Shown piece by piece: positions 1-11,043 of a stretch of 64,000 nt of DNA. The position numbers and the translations under genes are program-made. The DNA is from Lepraria neglecta. Taxonomy: Eukaryota; Ascomycota; Lecanoromycetes; Lecanorales; Stereocaulaceae. How positions within the stretch are numbered: position 1 is the first letter of the stretch; every line of letters begins with the position of its first letter. The stretch covers positions 4,588,001 to 4,652,000 of the forward strand of contig CM065651.1 of assembly GCA_033220425.1 (NCBI GenBank). The letters are read 5' to 3'. Under the pieces are notes generated by a model, which did no database searches, was not told where the DNA came from, and was given only the letters and a program-made list of their open reading frames with translations.

Positions 1-555
1 ATGACCCAAGGCAAGAGTGGCACGAACTGGGGGGCTGATCTTCTGGGCCTAGCTATCACAAGACCATGGAAGAGTCATCGTGTTCCCACCTCGGCACTCC
101 GCTTTTCTGAGACTGTGGTACAAGGAATCCCGGGTTTGCGACTGTATATCTACTTTTTTCGAGCCATTTTTTCTCCTTTCATACTCCAAGGATTTCCGAG
201 GACTAAGCTTGAGCAAAGCGCTAACATTTAGTTCGGCTGAGATCTGTTGAATTCTTTGCGTTTGCAAGATACTGATTGTTTTGACATCCATGTCAAGCTC
301 TGAAAGTCTCTAAAAAATACGTATTGCCAATTTCCCCTTACGTTCAAACGGTTGAAACAATGGCTCAGGCAGCTGACGAATGCAGGAAACCGCTGGACTA
401 TTCCATAAAATTGTGGTTTACATCAAAGGCGGTCTGTACCTGATAGAGTTGCGCCTATCAATCCTCCATAGTCAATAGTGCATGGCGACTTGCATGCAAA
501 CGAGTCCTGAATCATCCTCCAGTTTGTACGCATAGATAGACAATACGATCTTAGA
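1..555. other. No gene recognised
   Basis: Short open frames exist on both strands (for example 1-231 plus and 49-291 minus), but none shows a motif, intron signals or similarity to anything else in the window. I see no repeat or RNA gene here. It is downstream flank of the RING-finger gene that follows on the minus strand. Confidence 0.5.
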
Positions 556-1708
556 CTATCCGTATCCGATTGGGATCGCTATAATGGCGACGCTCATGCA
601 ATGACCCACTAACACGCCCTCCATAAGCCAAAACATCATCGTGGAGTGACGTGACAATGGCACCTCGACCTCTATAGTCGATAGGAGGATCCATAAAGCC
701 AATCGCATCAATGTAGCCGACAAAGTTGGGGGTGCGTGGGTCCAGCCACCACGCCTACTGTAGACAACATTCATATCGATAGTATGAGCACGGCCAGCAT
801 AGGCGATCTGGCCGTCCCTCATCCATACCTTATGCTGTATGCTCCAAGTTCTGCCATCCGATTTGATCTCTTTCCGGACTCCCCAGTCGCAAGACTTCTG
901 GAAGGCTCCTGCTTCTTGGAGACCTTGAAACGTCTTTCCCTCTTCTTCGAAGATGCTCATAGATATCTCCGTCCGAAGCTCTAGGTTGGTTGTTACGTCG
1001 CTCAACATCCATTCATGGCTGTGTGAATGCGTCGATATCTTGAAGCTACTCGAATAGAGCCTTATCAGCTTCGCGAGTGAGGACCCTCTGGCTTCTAGGT
1101 ATGTGGGGCAGCAGCTCAGGAAGCTCGTGTCCACCAGAGGCCGCACGCAGAGCAGCATCCAGCTCCTTCATCGAGATATCGTGGTAGAGCTCAAAATCAG
1201 CGAGCGCCCCTCTCCTGCGAATAGACGCCACGCCGCCGAAGCAAGGCTGAGTGGCTTCTATCTCGTCAGTCTCGTCCGAGGTCCTTGGACGCGCTGCCTC
1301 AAAGGTTGCAATCGCTCTGCTTAACACAGCTTCTTCGTCTTCGATGGGTCTGTCAGAGTTACTTTGATCCACCGAGTCCTCGGAAGAGTCGTCATCATGG
1401 AGAATAACTCTGGGAGCCGCAGCCAAGACAAAATCTTCATCATTGACTTCAACTGTTCGCATATGGAATAATACGAAACGACAAAGTGGGCATCGGCCGT
1501 CTTGTTTCAGCCATCGGGCCAGGCAGAGGTTACCAATGACATGTCCGCAAATCTCTCTTGGGAGGGCAGCCGCATACTCGACCAGTCCTTCTGGATTGCG
1601 CTTTTCTTATTCATTGAGACATATGCAGCAGTTTTTTTCATCCTTCGCAAGTTCATCTGCAGGAATCGCGAGTAGGCACTCGATAAACTGGTCTACGAGC
1701 GAGGCCAT
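556..1708 (-). pseudogene. RING-finger protein gene, interrupted
   Basis: The start is the ATG at 1708 (MASLVDQFIECLLAI). A CCIC pair near residue 28 is followed by CGH at about 1541 and CPLC at about 1482, the spacing of a fungal RING-H2 type zinc finger (probable E3 ubiquitin ligase). After the finger comes an acidic low-complexity stretch (HDDDSSEDSVDQSN) and about 250 further residues I do not recognise. The frame is broken twice as far as I can see: an in-frame TAA just after the first CxxC, inside the finger, and a shift between 1046 and 1158 where one open frame ends and another continues. No GT/AG pair rescues the first stop. The 3' end at 556 is only the end of the last open frame. 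RING identity is fairly safe; substrate and role are unknown. Confidence 0.6.
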
Positions 1709-2467
1709 GATGCAAAGAGATAATACCTAGTTAGAGAAGGAGCGGGTGTTAATAGAACCGTATGAGAAGTTTGAAGAGGTAAGGCTTCGTTGGTTGACGA
1801 AAACCAAGGTCGAACAATTCAGGGAAATGGGGATTTTTTCTGAAAGCCACAAAGACCAACCATATGTGTCGTTGACTTCTAAAGTCATGTCAAACAATGT
1901 GTTGTTAGCTTCCAGGGTGCTTAATCTAGAGGTAGACCCAGACTCCGTATGTTAGTGCTTTGTATCGGACAATGAAGTTCAATGTTCATTATTACAATAA
2001 AGCAGATCATGACTCTGTCATTGTGCAGCTGACATGACGCTCATTCCGTGAATGCGCGTTATACAGAACTGCGCGCGTCCGGATTCACTCACAGTGTTGT
2101 GTTGGGCAATCTCGCCGTGTAACCTCCAGTCGCCCTTGTGGAGAGTTCAACAGCTCCTTTCCCCAATATCAGCTTTGACTCTTCGATCTTTAGTACAAAA
2201 CCATCGGTGCCCGAGGAGCCACAATTCCCCAATGTTAGATTTAGATCTCGATATCGCCAACTTCCTGCCTTAGCTCTCTTAAATCAAGTCCACAACATAC
2301 CTTAGTAGTGTTGAATCTAGCCAGTATGTCAGATACAGTATATTGACGAGGGACCTGATGCGGCAGACCAACCACAGCGCGAGCCATGAGACATCTCTTG
2401 CGACCAGCAAAGACATTATGGCTCCTAAAATAATTCGAAAATCATTAGCGCCATCTGCTTACCTCGG
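1709..2467. other. Intergenic, no gene recognised
   Basis: The only open frame of note (1746-1955 plus, 69 aa) shows no motif. This stretch is the upstream region of the minus-strand RING gene and ends at the target duplication of the inverted-repeat element at 2468. Confidence 0.4.
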
Positions 2468-2695
2468 CTCGCGGGTCGCAAAAAAGCCTGGACGCCCCCA
2501 AATCTGACTATCTTCCTATAGATCCTCACCGAGTGATTTTGATAGAAATTTTTTGACTACAAAGCTGTAGAACACATTATTCGGAACAGTTTTGTCTGCA
2601 AAAGCTAAGGTTGAATCCCTGTCGTTGTCAGGTTATCGTAAGTTGAAGATAGATTGGATTCCTCTGGGCGTCCGGGTTTTTTTGCGACCCGCGAG
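2468..2695. mobile_element. MITE-like inverted-repeat element, 228 bp
   Basis: The two ends are inverted repeats of about 30 bp that differ at only two positions. The left arm starts CTCGCGGGTCGCAAAAAA; the right arm is its reverse complement and ends TTTTTTGCGACCCGCGAG. Similarity continues weakly to about 60 bp from each end. A 5-bp direct repeat CTCGG lies immediately outside both ends (2463-2467 and 2696-2700), read as target-site duplication. A shorter TCG duplication with the repeat starting one base further out is an alternative. There is no coding capacity, so this is a non-autonomous DNA element whose family I cannot assign. It sits about 210 bp upstream of the beta-lactamase-family gene. 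Confidence 0.75.
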
Positions 2696-2905
2696 CTCGG
2701 CTCAAACTTCTATCAAGTTTCTCGCATTTTGAAGGTAAAATCGGATTACTCTTCTTGCTTTGAAATACATGTAAGATCTTAGTATTTCATGTGTTATACT
2801 CAAACCTAGAAATCTCACTTTGTGCATAAGGATCAAAAAGAAAGAGTTACATAATTGACCTTTTGCTCCGCTCTTTGTGTTTTGTTTTGAGGTTTTTTCT
2901 CAGTC

Positions 2906-4273
2906 ATGTCTTCCCTTGAAGCATCATTCGAAAAAGCCTGCCAAGATGGCACGATCCCAGGAGCTGTGCTCATTGGAGGAGACCGAAGTAGTATCTCAAC
3001 AATCTTCCTCCTCCACCAGAAAACCAACATCTAACACCCAATACCTCAGGCAGGTTCAGATATGCCAAATCCTTCGGCGTCCGCTCCCTCGAAACCAAAC
3101 AGCCCCTCGTATTAGACAAAATCCTCTACACAGCCTCATTCACAAAACTCATGACATCAATCGCAGTAATAAAATGCATCGAGCGCGGCCAGATCGCTCT
3201 CGATGATGACGTAACAGAAATATTACCTGAGTTGGCGAGTCAGAAGATCTTGACAGGCTTCAATGATGCTGGGGAAGCGATTTTGAAAGAGAGACTGAAT
3301 AAGATCTTATTGCGGTAAAAAATGAGATCGAGAGAAACTAGATCTGGCTGATACCTAGTAGCCATCTCCTAACCCACTCCGCTGGCCTCTCTTACGAAAT
3401 GATGTCTCCTCTTCTCATGAGGTACCGCAAGTCTCGCGGTGAGCGCATCGTGCAACCAACCACGGTCTCCGACTGGAGCAGCGTGCCACTACTCTACGGC
3501 AAGGCACCAAATGGCTCTATGGCACAGCACTTGATTGGGTAGGGAAATTGATTGAGCGCGTCGCTGGCGAGATGCTCGAAGAGTACATGAAGAGGAACAT
3601 CTGGACACCCCTTGGTATTACTGACATCATGTTCTGGCCTAGTGAAAGGGAGGGGATGACTGAGCGCGTAGCTGACATGAGCATTCGTGATGCCAATGGC
3701 AGTGGAAAAGTTGTACATGAGGGTCCCGCGATCAATAGTACGAAGAGATGCACAGATTGTTTTGGCGGACATGGTGCTTATGCGTCTATGCCTGACTATT
3801 TCAAGATTCTGATGAGCTTGCTGCTTGATGATGAGAAAGTGTTGAAGAAGGAGACGACGAAGATGATGTTTGAGCCGCAGTTGAGTGAAGAGAGTATAGA
3901 GGCGCAGAAGAAGCTGTGGACTGATCCTGCGAACACGAAGCTGTTCGTTGGAGAGTTTCCGCCTACTGTGGGGTTGGATTGGGGACTAGGGGGTTTGCTT
4001 ATCAGAGATGGCACTGAGTGGTGAAGGAAGGACACACTTGTTTGGAGTGGGTTGCCAAAAAAAAATTTGGGTATGTATCGTTGGTGCTATGTTTGCTCGT
4101 GATATCAGGCAGTTGCTGCTGATTTTTGTTAGTTTGTTGATCGCGAGGCTAGCCTTTGCGGCTTATACGGAGACCAAGTTAAACTACCTAGAGATACCAA
4201 GACCGGTGAGATGATCACGCTCTTTGAGAAGGCTATGTATAAGAGATCTATGGAGAAGAAGGCGAAGATGTAG
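2906..4273 (+). pseudogene. Beta-lactamase-family serine hydrolase gene, broken
   Basis: The ATG at 2906 opens MSSLEASFEKACQDGTIPGA, typical of the class C beta-lactamase/transesterase family (PF00144). The catalytic SxxK motif is visible as SFTK in LYTASFTKLMTS near 3147, and HLLTHSAGL near 3368 is the usual family block. Three introns with intact GT/AG signals can be placed: about 2994-3044, 3315-3360 and one near 4070-4131. The C-terminal part (IERVAGEMLEEY, TPLGITDIMFWPSE, GGHGAYASMPDYFKILMSL) is well preserved and the gene ends at TAG 4271-4273. Reading is lost by a shift between 3505 and 3517, an in-frame TGA at 4021, and a probable shift at the A-run near 4060. About 400 residues would be normal, and the remnant fits that length. 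The product would be a cytoplasmic or secondary-metabolism hydrolase or acyltransferase; substrate unknown. Confidence 0.8.
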
Positions 4274-4622
4274 GCTAAGTCACGTATCACAACGATTGCC
4301 GTGAACAGTACAGAAGACGTGAGTATTGGGCCCACGAAAGCTTTCAAAGAATGTGTATCGTACCAAGTGAATGACATCGTTAGTCTGAGTCCGGGACTGA
4401 ACAGAGGAGAGCTCTATGCCAAGATAGTGATATTGACTGGGGCCGTAAGGCAATATGATGACGCGAGGACATTTTGATGGAATGGGCCAAGGCCATTGCC
4501 CGCATTGGTCGTCCTGCATTAGCGTGGTCCCGAGTCTTCGTGTGACTTGTCAATCAGGGTCGTTTTCTGATACATCGCACCCCGAACCTTGCTGAGCCCT
4601 TTTGGAAACAAAGTCATCGCTC
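4274..4622. other. Intergenic, no gene recognised
   Basis: About 350 bp between the hydrolase remnant and the kinase-like remnant. Open frames here are minus-strand shadows without motifs. It would contain the kinase promoter, but no clear TATA or CCAAT box stands out. Confidence 0.4.
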
Positions 4623-6500
4623 ATGTCAACCTCAATATTCTCGTCTCCGTATTATGAGTAAGTGATATCTCCTCAGCCATCCTCGATACCTCATTTCAGC
4701 AGCTATCAGCCCGTCGAAGTGCGCTCAGTGCGCATTCCGATTACTATCATGCAGCGCTTCATCCAGACAAGATGGTTGGCTCGATATTCGGCCACCGTCC
4801 GCCGAGGCTTTCTCTATCGAATGTTCAGCCATGAGAGAACGTTGATTTTTTCTGCCTGGGAGAATCGTCAAACCCAGCATGCCGCAGCAATTTTGGATTT
4901 TGATACGATGACGGTGATAGGAGCGAAGAGCTGAATCATGATCATGAATTAAGCTGTCACCTAGTACGCCTCGGAGATGTGATAAAGGGCGAAAAATACA
5001 AGATTGTTCATAAACCGGGTCATGGAGAAGAATCGATAGTGTGGTTGGCGAAAGATCTACAGTGAACAAAAAAGTTGCTTGGCGGCTAAGATTTAGCTAA
5101 GACCTTTTGGTTCGATTAGAAGCCAACGACTTGTAGCACTAAAGATTGCGGCCACAGCTGCTCCTAGTATAGCCAAGTCAGCAGAAGAGTTCCGAGATGA
5201 AGTGAGAGAAACATGGTCCCGCAACAACTTCTTGAATTGTTTTATGGACTGCGAGCCAAACACATGATTCTCGAACCTATCTCCAATATTTCCGACCAGG
5301 TCAAAAGCCTCCAAACTTTAAAAGGAGATACACAGCACCCTGGACACGTGCATACCATAGAGCTATTGGATAATTTCACTCACGTCGGACCTAACAGGAT
5401 TCATCAGTGTCTTGTCTCTGAGGTCCTTGGGCTTAGCATAGAGAGCAGGATCAACGTTTACGAGAATTCAAAGTTGCCTGAAAGGGTCGCTAAAGAGATT
5501 TGCAAACAAATTGTTCACGGCGTGAGTTATATGCATAGCAAGGGAGTTGTTCATGGTAGTGAGTAAATCCTGATGTCTTCCGCGTGCTGATTTTCACACC
5601 GATGAAACCTAATGGGACAGCAGATTTGTGCTGCAATAACATCGTTCTTGCCCTTGCCGACCACCCAGAAGCCGAGGTTTTCAGAGGTCCCGGCAAGCCG
5701 AGGACTAGCAAGCCCTTAATTGGTGAAGACTCAATTGATCATCCGGTGAACGAAGCTCCCGAGGATGTGGTCGACGCGCCAGAGCTTCCACTCAGCTTGC
5801 TTCTTAACCCTCGTTCCGTCAAGATCGTTGGCTTCTCAGCTGCTCATACAGACTCCAATCGACCAGCGCAGACTCAGACTAAATCGAGTCACAAAGCTGT
5901 TGAGATGATATTTGATAAGCAATGGGATTCACCTAGCAACGTCTGGGCTTTAGACTGCACGGTAGGCACAAAACTCAAGCTCCCCGCTTCGCAGCTTTGC
6001 TGATCTGCATAATACCTTAGAACTTCGAGAATGTTGTGGGAGAGGTCTTGTTCGAAGCTCAAGCGGATGCAACTTTTCACCTTATGGATATTTTAGTGTC
6101 TGACATGGTTGCATTATTGGGAAGGCTACTGGAAAGATGGATGAGCCAATTGAGGTATGCATATTCTGGTAAGTGCCATGCATACCCATCGCACATTGAA
6201 CTGATGTATCTGATGCACATCTAGAGGCTATGGGAAACGTTGCTGTCAATGGAGGGCAGCTTGAGAGACGCCCTCAACATGACTATTTGGAGGACAGAGA
6301 CCCCCAAGATCTATTTACTAGGAAGTGAAGATGCTAGGATCCATGCTCCGCCAAATGCTGAGCTTCAAATCGGAAAAGTGACCTTCGACGATAGAGCTTT
6401 TGCACCATCCATTATTCCAAGAGCCTGCCACTGGAGCATGAATGAACTCTTCGAAGTTTCGAACTCCGTTGATGCGGAGGAATCCGCGGTATTCTAGAAT
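4623..6500 (+). pseudogene. SRPK-like protein kinase gene, decayed
   Basis: Kinase subdomains appear in order. VRLGDVIKGEKYKIVHKPGHG near 4966 is the SRPK-type entry plus glycine loop, followed by SIVWLAKD. VALKIAA near 5140 carries the subdomain II lysine. PERVAKEICKQIVHGVSYMHSKGVVH ends at about 5553, and after an intron with GT/AG borders (about 5555-5620) comes ADLCCNNIVLA, giving the catalytic Asp and Asn. The DFG position reads VGFS near 5830, so the metal-binding Asp is not seen. SPSNVWALDCT is the subdomain IX region; an intron follows (about 5962-6019). The C-lobe is unclear after 6170. Several stops and shifts separate these pieces, notably in the first 350 bp and around 5060-5110. 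The start at 4623 is the ATG before a plausible intron and is uncertain. Serine/threonine kinase family membership is solid; activity is doubtful. Confidence 0.65.
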
Positions 6501-6535
6501 ATGTGGTACAGTCTGAGAGTCCCTAAACACGCTCC

Positions 6536-7348
6536 AAGGGTAACATCATCGATGCCGTGCCCGCCCTCCAGCTTCTCTGCTCAATCTTCCGAGTTCACAA
6601 AGCTGTTACCCTCCGTCCCTGGTCCCTCTGACTGTCTCTCAATCCCCTGCTTCCCATCTACTTCCCTATCATTCGAGTTCTGCTCATCCGCCTCCTTCAA
6701 ATCCTTCCACTGCCCTTTCGCCGCAAAAATCGCATAGCTTATGATATGCTGCTCTCGACTTATGACGTATAAAAGCTGCTGTATCTCTTGGTTTGCCGAC
6801 TGAACATGATGGATGTGTAGAACCTGTTGTCGAAATCGCTTCTCCGAGTGGCAGCCTGTTAAGGATCTATTCAGTCTTCTATCTCGTCTGCTGGGAGAGA
6901 ATGATCAAGCTTACATGATCATGGCTTTCGTGTAGTGGGTTAAGCCGGGGAAATGAGAAGCTTTTGCTGCGATGTCCATGGCAAGCTTGCGTGATGTAGG
7001 GTCTGTGATCGTATGGTGAAGCGTGATAAGGCTTCGTCGGATTGAACTCATGGCATCTGGTTTGATGTGGTGTTCTAGTTGTTCGAAATTGATATTGAAG
7101 GTGAATGGAAGTCTGTATGCTGGAGGTTGAACTTGGAGAGCAGTATATGAGGAATTAGAGGGTTGAGTCACACTGGATATGGCACTTGAGCAGCTGATAT
7201 AGGGTGTGGCGACGAAGAAATAGGCAACGCGGAAGCATGCTAGAGTTTGTACAGCTGATACAAGACGTGGCGGCAGAGGACAAGGTATTACGGAAACACA
7301 CGCATCCAATTTGTACAGATTCTTTAAGACTTTCTTTATCTCGATCAA
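6536..7348 (-). pseudogene. Hypothetical gene H1, split by duplication breakpoint
   Basis: I do not recognise this gene. A 145-codon open frame (7348-6911) ends in ITDPTSRKLAMDIAAKASHF and TKAMIM, and an open stretch further along (about 6840-6610) reads like the same gene (QSANQEIQQLLYVISREQ, then KGQWKDLKEADEQ, hydrophilic and probably helical). An intron with GTAAGC and AACAG ends is possible near 6850-6910 but does not restore the frame as I read it. The upstream end (7095-7348) has a divergent second copy at 18,233-18,399, so the left breakpoint of the tandem duplication falls inside this gene near 7094. The start is uncertain; an internal ATG (MSSIRRSLITLHH) near 7049 may be the true one. 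Confidence 0.35.
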
Positions 7349-7956
7349 TCAGTTATCGCCGTCATGCATCGCTGTGCTGTCAGCAGGACTGTGACAATGA
7401 GCAATGAATCTCATGTTCGCTACAGTGGGACTGTGGGTTAGTGTGTCTCATGATCAGATGCGGTTTCAGCTATGCGCCATGACCATGGGCCATAGCGGGA
7501 GATCCGTGCTTCCTGAGAGCACTATTTGTATGAGCATCCCACCAGCAGTTGGCTCTTCAGTCGAGTTCATCTCTTTCAGAGCTATAGCAGTTCTTTCCCG
7601 CCCACCCGCACCCTATACATAGCCTATATATAGCCTATCTACACTCCAGGTCTATGCCGCCTAGGCATGGGAGTTTTCTAGCGCTGGGGCACCTGTTGTA
7701 GCCTTTTAGGCCTGCTAGCCCTGGCGTTAGACCGCCCAAGCATCTATTGACATATCCACTTGTGCCGGTGTGTATAGCTTCAGGAGTGAGAACACTAATG
7801 ATGAATTAGATTAGCTGCATCTCTGCCTGCGAAAATGTCCGGCCAAATGGATGGTAAAAAGAAAGAGAAGCAGGTCACTGAGTCAATGAGGAATTTGAAC
7901 AGCTGGGATCGAATCTACTGGTTGTGTTACTAATGTGTTACGCTAGGCTGCCGTGA
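7349..7956. other. Intergenic; partly homologous to 18,400-18,680
   Basis: The left end (7349-7467) and right end (about 7850-7920, cactgagtcaatgaggaa) match unit B (18,450-18,560 and 18,606-18,680). The central ~380 bp has no counterpart in B and could be an insertion in A or a deletion in B. I found no terminal repeats around it. No gene is recognised. Confidence 0.45.
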
Positions 7957-9289
7957 TGCTATGAGGATGTTGAAGCGGATAAATCGCTGGACGTCTTTGA
8001 TGCAAGTTGTCACTGAGGATAGCTCGACGGAGAGCATCAAGTGATAAATCTTATCGAGCTGTTGGCTAGACCCTGGTGGGGTAGGGTTTGGATCATACAG
8101 GAGCTTGTTCTTGCGGACCAAGTTATGATGCATTGTGGAGGACTATCTTTACTTCGAGACTGCTCTAATGGCTTTGTGGGACTTTAGCCGTCTTGAAAAT
8201 TGAAGGTGGAGCATTAACACAGTTGCGGATGCTATCTTGAATACCTTTAGCTAGATTCTCACGATTCTCATAGCATCACTCGGCTGGTTATGGAAAGCGC
8301 ATACGATTTCTTCCAATTTGTCACCCACGGGATTTTCTCTGGCCTTAGGTAGAGGGCAATCTTCCTCCTTGTCGGATCCTCGAGATGCCATCTATGGATT
8401 CCTAGGCCTTGTAGATAGTGTGGTTAGGAGTAGAATCGAGCCTAACTACGAGTTCTCGCTCGCTGAAATATTGCGTGATGTTGCCGTACAGCTAACTCTC
8501 GAAATGGATTATCTATTGCTATTCAGCTTGACGGAGTTCAATGTCAACATAGTCGACGAGTTACCATCTTGGATGCCTGCCTGGCGAAGACTCGAAAATG
8601 AATCAATACAGCAAGCAGCTTGGAGGGCAAGGCTGAACCGAGCGCAAAATGCCCCACGTTTCTCTGCGTCTGGAAACCATCCGATGTGTTTCAACGTTGT
8701 CAAAAATTCTACCGTTAGACTTCAAGGCATCTGCCTCGACTACGTGGCACAAAAAAGCCCGGATACAAGGTTTCCTGCGTTTGGAGCAGAACCACTTGAA
8801 GATACCATCAAGTACGAGACCCAATGGCGACGACTGTATGAGAAGGATTGCGGACATAATCCTACAAGCGTCGCTTCCAATTATTGGAGGCTTATATCTA
8901 ATGACATGTACTACGACAGTGGCAAATATCGTTCCACAAGATGTCAGGATGACGACTATGAAGCCTAAATTGCTTGTCAGAACGAATTTGACTTACCTTT
9001 TTCTAATAGGACATTGCTGGGGAAGAAATTCGATGATGCTATGTTCTCCGCATGCACCGGGCGCCATCTCTTCTTCACCGAGAACGGGTACGCAGGACTT
9101 GGTTCGCCGGAGTTGAAGCCTGGTGACTTGGTCTACGCTCTGGCAGGCGGGAATTATCTTTACATCCTTCGACACGTTCCGTTAGCACTAAGACTCGGAA
9201 CATTCAAGCTAGTTGTAGATTGCTACGTCCAGGGCTTTATGGATGGAGAGGCTGTTGAGGCCGATTGGCACGACGTTTACGTTGAATAA
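7957..9289 (+). pseudogene. HET-domain protein gene, unit A copy 1, lacks N-terminal half
   Basis: Pieces of a fungal heterokaryon-incompatibility (HET, PF06985) protein lie in order. RPWWGRVWIIQELVLADQV is at about 8062. DPRDAIYGFLGLVD is at 8377, ELPSWMPAWRR at 8560, and a C-terminal block GRHLFFTENGYAGLG then ELKPGDLVYALAGG at 9058-9154, ending HDVYVE at 9289. The expected opening motif (WIDAICINQ type) is missing. In unit B it is present at 19,438, and comparison shows that about 900 bp carrying the promoter and N-terminal HET half has been lost from A near 7957. Stops lie between 8160 and 8317, and the frame changes near 8968-9010. HET proteins trigger cell death on non-self recognition in other fungi; this copy is a remnant. 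Confidence 0.75.
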
Positions 9290-9464
9290 TCATGCTGCCA
9301 CTGAAATTGGACTGAGAAAGCGCCTCTTGCTATGTCATTGATGTCTTCCGGCTCACGTTCTGGACCAACATAACCAAATGGAGGATTTCTGTCATGTTCT
9401 ACACAGCCTACCCGAGGGACCGAATCGCAGTACTATTTTCCGAAAACCTAAAATGCTCTGCCAA

Positions 9465-10045
9465 TCAAAAAATTCGCTTCCCAACCATCTTCATGAAATC
9501 ACCAAGCAGCGTACCTCCGTCTTCAATCATCAATTCCCGAAAGTCGTCATCTTTCATCAAAGTATCCATCTCATACCCGACATAGTGTGTCAATAAAGTC
9601 CGCATATCCTCAACACCTTTAACGGGTTCTCCGGTATTAGCGTATATATAGCGAAGGAGCGAGATTACATCGCCTGTCCGCTCTTGATAGAGAGTAAATA
9701 TAGCCAGCGTGGCTTGTAGCTCCTCCAGAGCTAGGTCCTTGAGAAGTTGGATATCGTATTTCTCAGCGAAGACGTAAACTCGGGCATGGCAGAGGAAAAC
9801 TCCTGAGTAGTCTTCATTTGGCTTACAGTTTCGGCGTGGAGGGATACTGATCAAATTCTTGCGGACTGTTTCTTTGCGCTTGATGAAGGACTCCTTTAGC
9901 TGTTGCTTCGAGGAATGTATTAGGGATTCCTCGTATGTCCAGAGCACAGGAGTGCGACTGACCACTTTCTTCCCCTTCTTCGACTTCTTAGAGGTGCCGA
10001 AACCTCCCCAGCGATTTCTGAAGGGCTCGCCGAAGCTTCCAAAGT

Positions 10046-10083
<38 letters not shown>

Positions 10084-10498
10084 CACTCTGGAGCTGGAGC
10101 TGGAGCTGGCTCTTCTACTGCCTGTATAGCCCTAGAAGCCTCATATTCAGCGTCGCTGGAGTCGCATACTTGGTGGATTGGCAAGCTTCGTGATTCGGTA
10201 TCAAGCTCGTATTTGGCGGCATCATAGTATCCATTGTAGGCCCATTGTATGAAACGCACGAAGGTGTCCTCGTCGAAGTCCTCAATAATTGCGAAGCCTT
10301 TCTGAGCTTCTGCCATGTGACCATGGATCATTCGATCTAACGGCTTTGAGTTGCGGGAGACGAGCTCGGCGTGGATGTAGAGCGGGTTACCCTCGATGAC
10401 GAATTTGAAGGGGGTTGAAGCGTAGATACTGTTACCTATCAATAACATGCCAATAGAACAAAGGCGAAGAGTGCATACCTTTGAGCTGCTGCTGCCAT
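9465..10498 (-). CDS. BTB/POZ domain protein, unit A copy (intact)
   Basis: This is a two-exon gene. Exon 1 is 20 bp (10,498-10,479, MAAAAQ), a 50-bp intron (10,478-10,429, GTATGC...CAG) follows, and exon 2 runs 10,428-9465, giving about 327 residues. The splice form is chosen because the unit B copy has the same exon structure. The BTB fold occupies roughly residues 10-80 (PFKFVIEGNPLYIHAELVS, then FVRFIQWAYNGYY). The middle is low complexity with a Glu-Pro run and a Lys-rich patch (KKSKKGKK). The C-terminal part (FLCHARVYVFAEKYDI, then LALEELQATL) matches the helical region of fungal BTB proteins. BTB proteins dimerise and often act as Cullin-3 adaptors, but no KELCH or MATH domain is present, so the partner is unknown. 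The gene is convergent with the HET remnant that ends 176 bp away. It is intact although its neighbours are broken. Confidence 0.88.
10045..10110. repeat. Hexanucleotide repeat inside the BTB gene
   Basis: Six TCCGGC units in a row (10,045-10,080) are followed by a run of GGAGCT units (about 10,090-10,109). On the coding strand they encode alternating Glu-Pro and Ala-Pro (EPEPEP, APAPAP) in the linker. The unit B paralog has only an imperfect, shorter Pro/Glu/Ala segment here, so the run expanded after duplication or contracted in B. Confidence 0.85.
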
Positions 10499-10860
10499 TT
10501 TAGCATATGCTTTGAACAGAAATAAGAAGTATTTAGGTTGTAAGGCTGATTGATGAAACCGAGCATCAAGGTCGGGTTTTGGTCTCGCTCCTCCTTTTCT
10601 AGTATATCGAAGTCAATAAGATATAGAAGAGAGTATTGTGGTGTACATTGCAATATGCGGTGGAGAAAATATGAAGGAGAGTTGCGGGGCGCCCGTGAGG
10701 GTTGCTTTTGTGGTGCGGGGGCCTGCATGAGAATTACTAAGCCCAATCGACAATCCTTGACTATTACAGAGCTATGATTGGTGGATATTCTTATAGCCTA
10801 GCGGTATGATGTTCTTTCATCCAATACATAAAGCTTTTGTGAAACAGATTGTGTTTCAAA
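10499..10860 (-). promoter_or_regulatory. Conserved upstream region of BTB gene (unit A)
   Basis: About 320 bp upstream of the BTB start is conserved with unit B (21,564-21,900). The stretch 10,549-10,617 differs from 21,610-21,678 at only two of about 69 positions by eye (core GGTCGGGTTTTGGTCTCGCT). A reverse-orientation CCAAT box (gattggtgga) occurs near 10,776, also shared with B. I read this as promoter and 5' leader of the minus-strand BTB gene. Plus-strand frames in both copies also read similarly (MMKPSIKVGFWSRSSFSSIS), which could be chance from high conservation. Confidence 0.55.
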
Positions 10861-11043
10861 TGCTGCTTCCTCCTAGCAGGCATTCATATCAACGCCCAGG
10901 GAGCTGACCAAATCTTACTCAATCCCAGCGCCTTTCGAAACTTGAAAGTGATACACATATCGGCTGAGTTGATATCTTGCCCTGCTCATGTGCCATTGAC
11001 TTGGTCAACCCTGCTAAAGTAGTGCCTGGCGATTCTAGATTGA

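Noticed and set aside
2877-3206. 109-codon plus-strand frame as a gene
   Set aside because: It is an alternate frame over the beta-lactamase exons; the motif-bearing frame with proper splice sites explains the sequence better.
3494-4035. Minus-strand frames opposite the hydrolase
   Set aside because: They are antisense shadows of the conserved C-terminal exon, with no motif of their own.
4725-5069. 114-codon minus-strand frame
   Set aside because: It lies antisense to the kinase entry motif and glycine loop, which are on the plus strand.
8603-9175. Overlapping frames on both strands in the HET remnant
   Set aside because: They are shadows of the frame carrying the HET C-terminal blocks.
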